Source of the DNA: Oceanicaulis sp. BBD 1991-10
GTDB lineage: Bacteria; Pseudomonadota; Alphaproteobacteria; Caulobacterales; Maricaulaceae
Direction: 5' to 3'
Length of the DNA: 42,510 nucleotides
Assembly: GCA_001657295.1 (NCBI GenBank)
Contig: LYSW01000018.1
Coordinates: 1-42,510, forward strand
Shown here one piece after another: positions 26,465 to 34,322 of the stretch. The stretch's first letter is position 1; the number at the start of each line of letters is the position of its first letter. The position numbers and the translations under genes were made by a program. The notes under the pieces were generated by a model. That model saw nothing but the letters and a program-made list of their open reading frames with translations, made no database searches and was not told where the DNA came from.

Positions 26465-26709
26465 TACGTTCCGGGATGACCGCATGAAGCGGGTCCGGGG
26501 GCGCAGGCGGGCCCGGAGCGGACCGCCTGTTCAGAACCGGGCGCGGCCGCTGCGCACCGGTGGCGCGCGCCTTTGAACGGCCCGGTCGCGGGCCGCTCGA
26601 CGCGCGCCGAATTCAGCCTTGCTCTGGACATCAAATGACATCGTTGTCAAAAGTGGTGATGGAAGGGCGGCCGGCCGTCCGTCTCATGTTTCGCAGTCAG
26701 GGGGCCTTC
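26465..26709. other. Intergenic region between autotransporter and GH17 gene
   Basis: This is 245 nt without a supported gene. It has a GC-rich imperfect inverted repeat (TCCGGG 26494-26499 with CCCGGA 26512-26517) but no T-run, so I do not call a terminator. The notable element is the LacI-like palindrome at 26636-26649. GGGGG at 26699-26704 precedes the chosen GH17 start. Confidence 0.4.
26636..26649. promoter_or_regulatory. LacI-type operator candidate upstream of GH17
   Basis: The site TGACATCGTTGTCA is a 14-bp dyad with the central CG typical of LacI-family operators; all but one symmetric pair match. It fits the consensus TGACAACGTTGTCA at 13 of 14 positions. It lies 61 nt before the GH17 start and about 1.1 kb before the LacI gene itself, so this regulator is the natural candidate to bind it. 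Confidence 0.55.
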
Positions 26710-27609
26710 ATGGGCAAGCTTCACCGTCAACACCTGATCTGGTCCGGGATCGACATGCATGGTCTGGGAGAATCGGGCATGGGTCCGATCATCGAGGAGG
26801 TGCTCGCGGAAAAGCTGCACGGGGTTGCGTTCAGCCCCTATGTCGACGGCCAGGACAATAAGACCGAGGTGGGCGCCGAGCAGATCCGCGCCCGCATGGA
26901 AATGCTGGCGCCGCATACCCGTTGGATCCGGACGTTTTCCTGCACGCGCGGTAACGAGCTGAGCCCGGGCGTGGCGCGGGAGTTGGGCCTTAAAACCATG
27001 GTCGGCGTCTGGATCGATGACGATCTTGCCTACAACGAGCTCGAGCTCGCCGCCGGCATCGAGATCGCAAAGCGCGGCGAGGCGGGCGTCCTCGCCATCG
27101 GCAATGAGGTGATGCTTCGCGAAGAGCTCACGGAAGACCAGCTGATCGCCTATATCGAACGCGCGAAATCCGAGCTTTCAAAGGCCGGGGTCGATGTGCC
27201 GGTGGGCTATGTCGACGCCTATTTCCTGTTCGAAAACCATCCGCGGGTGGCGGCGGCCTGCGATGTGATCCTGGTCAACTGCTATCCCTTCTGGGAGGGC
27301 TATCCGATCGAGCACGCCCATATCTATATGCGCGAAATGTATCGCCGCGCGCAGCGGGTGGCGAACGGCAAGAAGGTGATCATCGCCGAGACCGGCTGGC
27401 CGAATATCGGCACGCCGGACCGGGGCGCCGTGCCGTCGCGGGCCAACGCCATGAAGTATTTCCTCGACGCGGTGCGCTGGACCCAGGACGAAGGTATTGA
27501 GCTGTTTTATTTCGCCGGATTCGACGAAGCCTGGAAGATCGCCAGCGAGGGCGATGTCGGCGCCTATTGGGGCCTGTGGGACAAGGATGGCGCGCCGAAA
27601 TACGTCTAG
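26710..27609 (+). CDS. Glycoside hydrolase family 17 (beta-1,3-glucanase-like), no signal peptide
   Basis: This is a 299-residue (beta/alpha)8 enzyme of the GH17 clan. The likely acid/base is E133 in AIGNEVMLREEL and the nucleophile is E227 in IIAETGWPN; both motifs are diagnostic. Marine bacterial GH17 enzymes known from laminarin loci attack beta-1,3-glucan chains. There is no signal peptide, so it should be cytoplasmic and act on imported laminari-oligosaccharides. The ATG at 26710 is chosen because GGGGG lies about 6 nt upstream and the fold begins here; a longer frame (ATG 26635, GTG 26560) would run over the LacI-like operator. It precedes the LacI gene on the same strand, with a 125-nt gap. 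A transglycosylase activity cannot be excluded. Confidence 0.85.
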   Translation: MGKLHRQHLIWSGIDMHGLGESGMGPIIEEVLAEKLHGVAFSPYVDGQDNKTEVGAEQIRARMEMLAPHTRWIRTFSCTRGNELSPGVARELGLKTMVGVWIDDDLAYNELELAAGIEIAKRGEAGVLAIGNEVMLREELTEDQLIAYIERAKSELSKAGVDVPVGYVDAYFLFENHPRVAAACDVILVNCYPFWEGYPIEHAHIYMREMYRRAQRVANGKKVIIAETGWPNIGTPDRGAVPSRANAMKYFLDAVRWTQDEGIELFYFAGFDEAWKIASEGDVGAYWGLWDKDGAPKYV

Positions 27610-27734
27610 CCTGGCTTCCGGCTTCGAAACGCCTGTCGCGGTGTGATTACACCGCCTGGCGTTGCATCAGCTTGTCAATCGCGCTGGGGCGGGCGAGTCT
27701 TGGGCCAGCGAACTGCATTCGATCCGGGCGGGCC

Positions 27735-28757
27735 ATGACCACCATTATCGATGTTGCCAAGCGCGCCGGCGTGTCGATCAAGACCGTCTCGCGCGTCATG
27801 AACAACGCGAAAAACGTGCGCCCCGCCACCGCCGAGCGGGTGCGTCAGGCCATGGACGAGCTGAAATACCAGCCCAGTACGGCGGCGCGCGAGCTTCGCA
27901 GCGGCAGATCCCGTTTCATCGGCATGTTGTTCTCCGATCCGTCCAGCGGCTTCCAGGCGCGCCTGCACCATGCCGCGCTTCAGGCCTGCAGCGAAGCCGG
28001 CTATTTCCTGGCGGCCGGCCTGTTTGACGAATCCGATCCTGATTGGCGCCGCCAGTTTCAGGACTTCCGCAATCGCACGCGCACCGACAGCATCGTGCTG
28101 GCGCCGCCCTTGTGTGATTCCGAAGCCTTGCAGCAGGAGCTCGCCGAGCACAGCCTCGCCGCCGTTTTGATCTCGCCCAGCCGCCCCATCGCCCAGGCGC
28201 ATACGGTGCGCATGGATGACTATGGCGCGGCGCAGGAGATCACCGAACACTTGCTGGATCTGGGTCATGTGCGCCTGGGCCATCTGTCCGGTCCGTCCGG
28301 CCACACGGCGTCGGGCCAGCGGCGGGCCGGGTTTGAAGACGCCATCCGGGCGCATGGCCGCGCGCAGGTGCGCGAAGACTGGATTCTTCCCGGATTATTC
28401 CGCTTCAAGGAAGCGATCGCTTCGGCCGAGCGCATGCTGTCCGGGCCCGAGCGGCCAACCGCGATATTCGCGGCCAATGACGAGACGGCCGCGGCGGTCT
28501 GCTTCACCGCCGGACGCATGGGCCTGCGCGTGCCTGAAGACTTGTCCGTGGCCGGGTTTGACGATGTCCCCATCGCGACCACGCTATGGCCGCCGCTGAC
28601 GACGATCGCCCAGCCGTTCGACGCCATGGCGCACTCCCTTGTGGAGCTGATTTCCCAGACGCCGACCGATCCCGGCGTGTCCTGGACAGCACAGACGCGC
28701 ACGCTTCCGCATGTCCTGAAAGTGCGTGCGTCAACGGCGCCTCCCCCAAGTCATTGA
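27735..28757 (+). CDS. LacI-family transcriptional regulator
   Basis: This 340-residue repressor has an N-terminal LacI helix-turn-helix (TTIIDVAKRAGVSIKTVSRVMNN) and hinge (ERVRQAMDELKYQPSTAARELRSG), followed by a periplasmic-binding-protein-like sugar-sensing domain (IFAANDETAAAVCFTAGRMG, VPEDLSVAGFDDVPIATTLWPPLTTI). It should be a soluble repressor released by a sugar such as a laminari-oligosaccharide; the effector is inferred from neighbours. The ATG at 27735 is where family homology begins; an upstream in-frame start at 27567 lies inside the GH17 gene. The ribosome-binding site is weak (GGGCGGG). It sits between GH17 and the TonB receptor gene and probably controls both sides through the palindromes listed here. 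Confidence 0.92.
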   Translation: MTTIIDVAKRAGVSIKTVSRVMNNAKNVRPATAERVRQAMDELKYQPSTAARELRSGRSRFIGMLFSDPSSGFQARLHHAALQACSEAGYFLAAGLFDESDPDWRRQFQDFRNRTRTDSIVLAPPLCDSEALQQELAEHSLAAVLISPSRPIAQAHTVRMDDYGAAQEITEHLLDLGHVRLGHLSGPSGHTASGQRRAGFEDAIRAHGRAQVREDWILPGLFRFKEAIASAERMLSGPERPTAIFAANDETAAAVCFTAGRMGLRVPEDLSVAGFDDVPIATTLWPPLTTIAQPFDAMAHSLVELISQTPTDPGVSWTAQTRTLPHVLKVRASTAPPPSH

Positions 28758-28906
28758 TTTGTCACAATCCATGGGCGCTGGAGCATTGACCGGCCAAATG
28801 ACAACGACAGACATTTTGATTGACAAGGATAGACATATGAGGCTGAGGTGACGCATCGAGCGCACCGGCATCGAAAAAGTTCGGGCGCATTCGGGGAGGA
28901 AAAAAG
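28758..28906. promoter_or_regulatory. Leader of TonB receptor gene with LacI-like half-site
   Basis: This 149-nt leader separates lacI from the receptor gene. TGACAACG at 28799-28806 equals the left half of the operator seen before GH17 and GH3, but the right half is not symmetric, so it is only a half-site. TTGACA at 28820-28825 could be a -35 box, but no good -10 follows at 16-18 nt. GGGGAGG at 28893-28899 is a strong ribosome-binding site. Confidence 0.3.
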
Positions 28907-31738
28907 ATGATTCATTCACGACGCGCCGCGTCTCTTCTTTCAGCGTGTTCCGCTTCCGCCTTGCTGCTGGCCGCCGCCCCTGGCGCCTTGGCGCAGGAAA
29001 ATGACGAGTCCGATGAGGCGCGTCCGGAAACCACCGACGTCATCGTCGTTACGGTCGAGCGCCGCGAGCAGTCGCTCCAGGATGTCGCCGGCACTGCGAC
29101 CTCCTTCTCCGGCGAAGAGCTCAAACAGATCGGCGTTCAGAATTTCGCTGATCTCAACGGCCGTTATCCGGGCCTCCAGGTTGCGAACAACCAGGGCAAT
29201 ATCGAGGTCTATATCCGCGGCGTCGGCTCCTCGAACAATACCGAACTCGGCGAGCCCGCCGCCGCCACCCACCTGGACGGCATCTATATTCCGCGCCCGT
29301 CCGGTTTCGGCGCGGCCTTCTTCGACATTCAGCGTGTGGAAGTGAATGTCGGTCCCCAAGGCACGCTGCGCGGCCGTAACGCCACGGCGGGGTCGGTGAA
29401 TGTGATCCCGTGGAGCCCGGGCATCGGCGTCTTCAACGCCGCGGCCGAAGCCAGCGTCGGCAATTTCGGCGAGTATTCCGTTGAAGGGGTGATCAACATC
29501 CCGGTGACGCAAAACTCCGCCTTCCGGCTGGCGGGCTCCTACCTGGAGCACGACAGCTATTTCAACAACGTCAATCCGACCAGCGCCGAGCTGGGCGTAA
29601 ACGTTCCCACCGCCGAATCCGAAGGCGTCGGCGTCGCGGAAGCGGTCGAGAATTGGGGGCTTCGCGCCTCCTACCTGATCGAGCCGACCAGTCGCTTGCG
29701 GATGACCTTCACGGCCGACTGGCTGGCTGAAGGCGGCAGCGGGTATACCGGCGTCAACTACGCCAACCCGCTGGGCAACGGAATTCGTCCCGAGGACATC
29801 TCAGAGCCGCGCGACGTGATCGGCCGGGCCCGCACCCCGGAGCTCGATACCGACCATTACGGCTTCAAAGCCCATGTCGAATATGAGACCGACTGGTTCA
29901 ATATCGAATATATCGGCGGCTATCGGGACCTGGTTTACGATTATCAGGCGGATACCCCGCTCGGGCCGTTCTATGAGGGCGTGTACGACAATCTGCGCAA
30001 TCCGGTCGACGGCAATCTGAACGAGGCGCTGGACAATTTCTCCTTCTTCCAGTCGATCAACGACTCTGAATCCCAGGTCCACGAAATCCGCCTGTTCCGC
30101 GAGCATGATAATGGCGCGATCTGGAATGCCGGCGTCTTCTATTTTGATGAAGACCAGCGCACCTTCCTGGGCTCCACCGGCGACCGGGGCCTTTTCTTCC
30201 AGGGTCTGGAATTCAACCAGCGCACCCAGACGGAATCCATCGCCTACTACGCCGATGCGACTTATCCGCTGACCGACACTTTCCGGGTCACCGGCGGTCT
30301 TCGCTACTCCGATGAAGACAAGGCGCGCCAGGGCGTGAACGCCCGCTACGGCTTCGCCATCGGCGGCGCGGGCTTCAGCTGCTGCGGCGGCGTGCGAATC
30401 GGCACCGAGGGCTTCCAGTTCAACGTCTTCGACCGCACGATCTTCAACCCGGACACCGATGGGGACGGGTCGACGAGCGACCAAGAAGTGCTGGAATTCT
30501 TCTTTGACGGGGTCCGCCGTTTTGGCGTGCGGGACAATATCGACGACATCTTCATCGACCCGGCCACCGGGGCGATCCGTCCCATCCTGGGCGGCGATGT
30601 GGCGGGTCCGGCCTGTATCGACACCATTGTCGGCGATTTCTGGAATTGCCCGGCGGTCGGCGACGGCATTGATTTCGACGACTTCGTCGGCAACCGGTAC
30701 ACCTTCGCGGTGCCCTTCCAGGGTCAAATCGCCCCGCAGAACGGCTTCGCGAATTACAACTTCGTCGACTGGCGTCTGCGCTTCGAGTGGGACATCTCTG
30801 ACGACAACCTGCTCTACGGCTCGATCAGCACCGGCCATAATGGCGGCGGTTTCAACGACAACCTGCCCAGCGTGTCCGGCGTCAGCTTCTCGGCGACCGG
30901 CGGCGGTTCCGCGCCGTTCGACACTTCGACCCTGTCGCCGACCTTCGATGAGGAAAGCGTCATCGTCTACGAAATCGGATCGAAGAATGAATTCGAGACC
31001 GAATGGGGCGGCGCCTATTTCAACGTCTCGGCCTTCTACTATGATTACAAGGACTTGATCCAGAACGTCCTGTTGTCGGTCGGCCAGATTCTGGACGATG
31101 AGGGTCTGGACACCACCGGCGCCGATCCCAACGAGCTGGGCCTGGTGGTCAACTTCAACTTCAACGCCGCCGACGCCGAGATTTACGGCGCCCAGTTCGA
31201 AGCGGGCTTCGACCTGCCGGCGAACATGCAGTGGAAGGGCACGCTGTTGTGGATGCCGGAAGCCCGGATTCAAAACTCCGAGCTGATTCAGGACAGCCGC
31301 TTCCAGGCCGACGTGGCGCCGGCTCAGGCGATCCCGCAATCGATCGACGGTTTCCGCCTGCGCCGCACGCCGGAGCTGTCCATCCAGATGTCGCTGACCC
31401 AGCGCATCTTCCTGGATCAGGGCGAGTTCGACTGGATCGTCAGCTATGGCTATCGCTCCGAGCAGAACCAGGATCTGTTCAACGGTGTCGTCTTCCCGGA
31501 ATTCGACCCCACCACGGATGATCCGCTGCGCCTGAACGATACGGTGGAAGGCTATTCCACCTGGGATCTGGGTGCGGGCTTCACGCCGGCGCAATTCCCG
31601 AACCTGGACTTTGAGGTCTATGTTCAGAACGCGACCGACGAACAGCGCGAAGCGGCCATCATCATCACCCAGTTCGACAACACCCGCTTCTTCACCCGTC
31701 CGCGCACCTACGGCGCGCGGGTGCGCTGGGTCTATTGA
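28907..31738 (+). CDS. TonB-dependent outer-membrane receptor
   Basis: This 943-residue receptor has a signal peptide ending in GALAQ, a TonB-box-like segment just after it (TTDVIVVTVERREQ), and a plug domain (residues about 55-165) with LQDVAGTATSFSGEEL, IYIRGVGSSNN and VEVNVGPQGTLRGRNATAGSVNVI. The large beta-barrel ends in RPRTYGARVRWVY, with a terminal aromatic as required for assembly. It takes up a ligand across the outer membrane using TonB energy. Placed between a LacI regulator and GH16/GPH/GH3 genes, the likely ligand is a laminarin oligosaccharide; no SusD-like partner is present, as expected for proteobacteria. GH16 follows 27 nt downstream, so they are co-transcribed. Confidence 0.93.
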   Translation: MIHSRRAASLLSACSASALLLAAAPGALAQENDESDEARPETTDVIVVTVERREQSLQDVAGTATSFSGEELKQIGVQNFADLNGRYPGLQVANNQGNIEVYIRGVGSSNNTELGEPAAATHLDGIYIPRPSGFGAAFFDIQRVEVNVGPQGTLRGRNATAGSVNVIPWSPGIGVFNAAAEASVGNFGEYSVEGVINIPVTQNSAFRLAGSYLEHDSYFNNVNPTSAELGVNVPTAESEGVGVAEAVENWGLRASYLIEPTSRLRMTFTADWLAEGGSGYTGVNYANPLGNGIRPEDISEPRDVIGRARTPELDTDHYGFKAHVEYETDWFNIEYIGGYRDLVYDYQADTPLGPFYEGVYDNLRNPVDGNLNEALDNFSFFQSINDSESQVHEIRLFREHDNGAIWNAGVFYFDEDQRTFLGSTGDRGLFFQGLEFNQRTQTESIAYYADATYPLTDTFRVTGGLRYSDEDKARQGVNARYGFAIGGAGFSCCGGVRIGTEGFQFNVFDRTIFNPDTDGDGSTSDQEVLEFFFDGVRRFGVRDNIDDIFIDPATGAIRPILGGDVAGPACIDTIVGDFWNCPAVGDGIDFDDFVGNRYTFAVPFQGQIAPQNGFANYNFVDWRLRFEWDISDDNLLYGSISTGHNGGGFNDNLPSVSGVSFSATGGGSAPFDTSTLSPTFDEESVIVYEIGSKNEFETEWGGAYFNVSAFYYDYKDLIQNVLLSVGQILDDEGLDTTGADPNELGLVVNFNFNAADAEIYGAQFEAGFDLPANMQWKGTLLWMPEARIQNSELIQDSRFQADVAPAQAIPQSIDGFRLRRTPELSIQMSLTQRIFLDQGEFDWIVSYGYRSEQNQDLFNGVVFPEFDPTTDDPLRLNDTVEGYSTWDLGAGFTPAQFPNLDFEVYVQNATDEQREAAIIITQFDNTRFFTRPRTYGARVRWVY

Positions 31739-31765
31739 TCGATCAACGTCCTTAAGGAGAGCGAG

Positions 31766-32746
31766 ATGATCATTTCATCCCTGCTCGCCGGCCTTGGGGG
31801 GACGCTGGCGCTGTCCGCGGCGGACGCCGTGGACAGCAGCCAGGCGGAGCCCGGCTGGCGTCTGGTCTGGTCCGACGAGTTCGATGGCGAGACCCTTGAT
31901 GAATCCCTGTGGAATCGCGAAGTCGATTGCTGGGGCGGCGGCAATGAGGAGCGCCAGTGCTATACCGCGCGTGAGGAGAACGCCCGGGTTGAAAACGGCA
32001 TGCTGATCCTCGAGGCGCGCCTTGAAGAGGCGACCGGTCCGGCCTTGCCGCAGCGGCTTTGGACCACCGAAGAAGACCGGACCAACACAAACACCCAGCC
32101 TTTCACGTCCGGCCGCGTCAACACGGCCGGCAAGGGGGACTGGACCTATGGCCGGATCGAGGTCCGCGCGCGCCTGCCGGAAGGCCAGGGCACCTGGCCG
32201 GCGATCTGGATGCTGCCCACCGACGAGGTTTATGGCGGCTGGGCGCTGTCGGGCGAGATCGACATTCTTGAAGCGGTCAATCTGGGGGCGGATTGCCGCG
32301 AATGCCGCGGCCGAACGGAGAACCGCATTTTCGGAACGCTGCATTTCGGCGGCGCCTGGCCTCAGAACACGTATCAGAACCGGGAAACCACTCTGCCGAC
32401 CGGCGAGAATGGCGAGCAGATCTTCCACACCTACGCGATCGAATGGAGCGAAGGCCGCATCGAGTGGTTCCTCAATGGGGAAAGCTACGGCTATCTGACC
32501 CAGCGCCGCTGGCGGACTCTGTCGGAGGCGCCGGAAGCCCGGAACAATCCTTACGCCCCGTTTGATCAGGATTTCCATTTGATCCTGAATCTGGCGATCG
32601 GCGGTCATCTGGCCGAAAGCCGCAGCGCCGGCGGCGTGGACCCGTCCGGCTATCCCAAGCAGTTCGAGATCGATTATGTGCGGGTCTATGACTGCCCCAG
32701 CGATCCGGACACCGCCGTGGCCTGCCGCAACGCCGGCCTGCAATAG
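31766..32746 (+). CDS. Glycoside hydrolase family 16 endo-beta-1,3-glucanase (laminarinase)
   Basis: This 326-residue GH16 enzyme carries the catalytic signature SGEIDILEAV, with E164 nucleophile, D166 helper and E169 acid/base. Flanking family motifs are WRLVWSDEFDGETLD, TYGRIEVRARLPEGQGTWPAIWMLP and, at the end, FEIDYVRVYDCP. It cleaves internal beta-1,3 bonds of laminarin. A hydrophobic N-terminus (MIISSLLAGLGGTLALSAADA) looks like a signal peptide but has no basic residue, and no alternative start exists after the receptor gene stop 27 nt upstream. Export is therefore likely but unusual. A possible disulfide pair, C284/C285-type spacing, is seen in NLGADCRECRGR. GGAG precedes the ATG. Confidence 0.9.
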   Translation: MIISSLLAGLGGTLALSAADAVDSSQAEPGWRLVWSDEFDGETLDESLWNREVDCWGGGNEERQCYTAREENARVENGMLILEARLEEATGPALPQRLWTTEEDRTNTNTQPFTSGRVNTAGKGDWTYGRIEVRARLPEGQGTWPAIWMLPTDEVYGGWALSGEIDILEAVNLGADCRECRGRTENRIFGTLHFGGAWPQNTYQNRETTLPTGENGEQIFHTYAIEWSEGRIEWFLNGESYGYLTQRRWRTLSEAPEARNNPYAPFDQDFHLILNLAIGGHLAESRSAGGVDPSGYPKQFEIDYVRVYDCPSDPDTAVACRNAGLQ

Positions 32747-32780
32747 GCCGGCGAGAAGAGCGCACAAAGGCGCCTGATCC

Positions 32781-34244
32781 ATGACCGAAGCGCGACGCGT
32801 CACCGCGCCGGAGGACCGTGTGTCCTTCCTTCACCGGCTGGCCTATGGGTCGGGCGCCTTCGCCAACAACCTGCTGGCGGGCGCGCTGGGCGGGCTGATG
32901 GTGGTTCTCAATCTGGGCCTGGGCATGGACCCGGTCCTGGTCGGCTTGCTGGGCGGGCTGCCCCGCTTCTTCGACGCCGTCACGGACCCGATCATCGGCT
33001 ATATCTCCGACAATACGCGCTCGCGCTGGGGGCGGCGGCGGCCCTTCATCTTCATCGGCGCGATCCTGGTGGCGATCTGTTTCGCCATGCTCTGGCAGTT
33101 CCCCGAAGGCCAGAGCGAGATGTTCTATTTCTGGTACTTCCTGATCGGGTCCTTCATCTTCTTCCTGGCCTACACGGTGTTCGCCACGCCCTGGGTCGCG
33201 CTCGGCTATGAGCTGACGCCGGACTATAATGAGCGCAATCTGTTGATGGGCACGCAGAATTTCATCGCCCAGCTGGCCTATCTGATCCCGCCTTCGCTTC
33301 TGTGGATGGTTCAGCACCCGGTCTTTGACGACATGGTCCACGGCACCAGCGTGGTGGCCATCGGCATCGCCGTTCTGGTCGTCGTCACCGGCGTCATCCC
33401 GCCGATCTTCCTGCGCGAGCGCCTGGCGGGCGTTGCGGCGCAGGAGAATCTGGCGGCGCATGCCGACGATACGGGGCCCGCCGTCACCGCCCGGATCTGG
33501 GACTTCATGAAAGGCTTCGCGGAGGCGCTGGCCTTCATCCCCTTCCTGAAGCTGTGCCTGGCGACCTTCCTGGTCTTCAACGGCTTCATCATGATCGCCG
33601 CCTTCGGCTTTTATGTGACGGCCTATTATGTCTTCGCCGGCGACACGGTCGCGGCCGCCGAGCTGTCCGCTTATCTGGGCTGGGCCGGGGTGGTCTGCAC
33701 CTTCATCGTCGTGGCGGTCGTGACCTGGATGGCGAACCGCTTCGGCAAGCGCACCGCCTTCATCATCGCAACCGGGCTGGCCACCTTCGGCTACGCCATC
33801 AAATGGTTCTGCTACAATCCCGAGGCGCCCTATCTTCTGTTCATCCCGGCGCCCTTCCTGGCGTTCGGCCTGGGCGGGCTGTTCACGCTCATGCCGTCGA
33901 TGATGGCGGACATCGTCGACCGGGATGAATTGCGGACCCATCAGCGGCGCGAGGGCATGTTCGCCTCGATCTATTGGTGGGTGGTCAAGTTAGGCCAGGG
34001 CGCTGCGACCGCGATCGGCGGCTATCTGCTGGCCAATACCGGATTCGATGTGGCGCTGGGCGGCGCGCAGACCGAGGAGACGCTGCTCTGGCTGCGGATT
34101 TATGATATCGGTCTGCCCATCGTCTTTTACCTGACCGCGATTTTATTGATCGCAACGCTGGATGTGTCGCGGGAGAAATCCGAAGCGGTCCGCGCGGAGC
34201 TCGAGGCCCGCCGGGGCGCGCCCGATCCGCACCCGGCGGAATAG
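32781..34244 (+). CDS. Glycoside-pentoside-hexuronide (GPH) family sugar:cation symporter
   Basis: This 487-residue inner-membrane transporter is of the MelB-like GPH branch of the MFS. The family signature is in the first half: FFDAVTDPIIGYISDNTRSR followed by WGRRRPFIFIGA, including the cation- and sugar-site aspartates known in MelB. About twelve hydrophobic helices are visible, for example FYFWYFLIGSFIFFLAYTVF and LFIPAPFLAFGLGGLFTLM. It should bring laminari-oligosaccharides or glucosides from periplasm to cytoplasm, which fits the signal-less GH17 and GH3 enzymes nearby. It starts 34 nt after GH16, so the same transcript is likely. The exact substrate and coupling ion cannot be read from the sequence. 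Confidence 0.9.
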   Translation: MTEARRVTAPEDRVSFLHRLAYGSGAFANNLLAGALGGLMVVLNLGLGMDPVLVGLLGGLPRFFDAVTDPIIGYISDNTRSRWGRRRPFIFIGAILVAICFAMLWQFPEGQSEMFYFWYFLIGSFIFFLAYTVFATPWVALGYELTPDYNERNLLMGTQNFIAQLAYLIPPSLLWMVQHPVFDDMVHGTSVVAIGIAVLVVVTGVIPPIFLRERLAGVAAQENLAAHADDTGPAVTARIWDFMKGFAEALAFIPFLKLCLATFLVFNGFIMIAAFGFYVTAYYVFAGDTVAAAELSAYLGWAGVVCTFIVVAVVTWMANRFGKRTAFIIATGLATFGYAIKWFCYNPEAPYLLFIPAPFLAFGLGGLFTLMPSMMADIVDRDELRTHQRREGMFASIYWWVVKLGQGAATAIGGYLLANTGFDVALGGAQTEETLLWLRIYDIGLPIVFYLTAILLIATLDVSREKSEAVRAELEARRGAPDPHPAE

Positions 34245-34285
34245 GCGGGAGCGCATGAGGCGGCTTGTCCTGTTGCACAAGGCGA

Positions 34286-34299
34286 TGACAACGTTTACC
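34286..34299. promoter_or_regulatory. LacI-type operator candidate upstream of GH3
   Basis: TGACAACGTTTACC lies 23 nt before the GH3 start in the 78-nt gap after the symporter gene. It shares the left half and the palindromic AACGTT core with the TGACAACGTTGTCA-like site before GH17, matching 11 of 14 positions. A separate promoter for GH3 is suggested, but no boxes were identified. Confidence 0.4.
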
Positions 34300-34322
34300 G
34301 GCAAGCGCCGGAGACATTGAGG

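Noticed and set aside
26490-26525. GC-rich inverted repeat after the autotransporter as a terminator
   Set aside because: The stem is short and imperfect and there is no T-run, so it does not meet the pattern of an intrinsic terminator.
26560-26709. N-terminal extension of GH17 from GTG 26560 or ATG 26635
   Set aside because: The extra residues show no domain or signal peptide, overlap the LacI-like palindrome and lack a good ribosome-binding site.
28799-28812. Full LacI operator before the TonB receptor gene
   Set aside because: Only the left half TGACAACG matches; the right half ACAGAC shows no symmetry, so only a half-site is listed.
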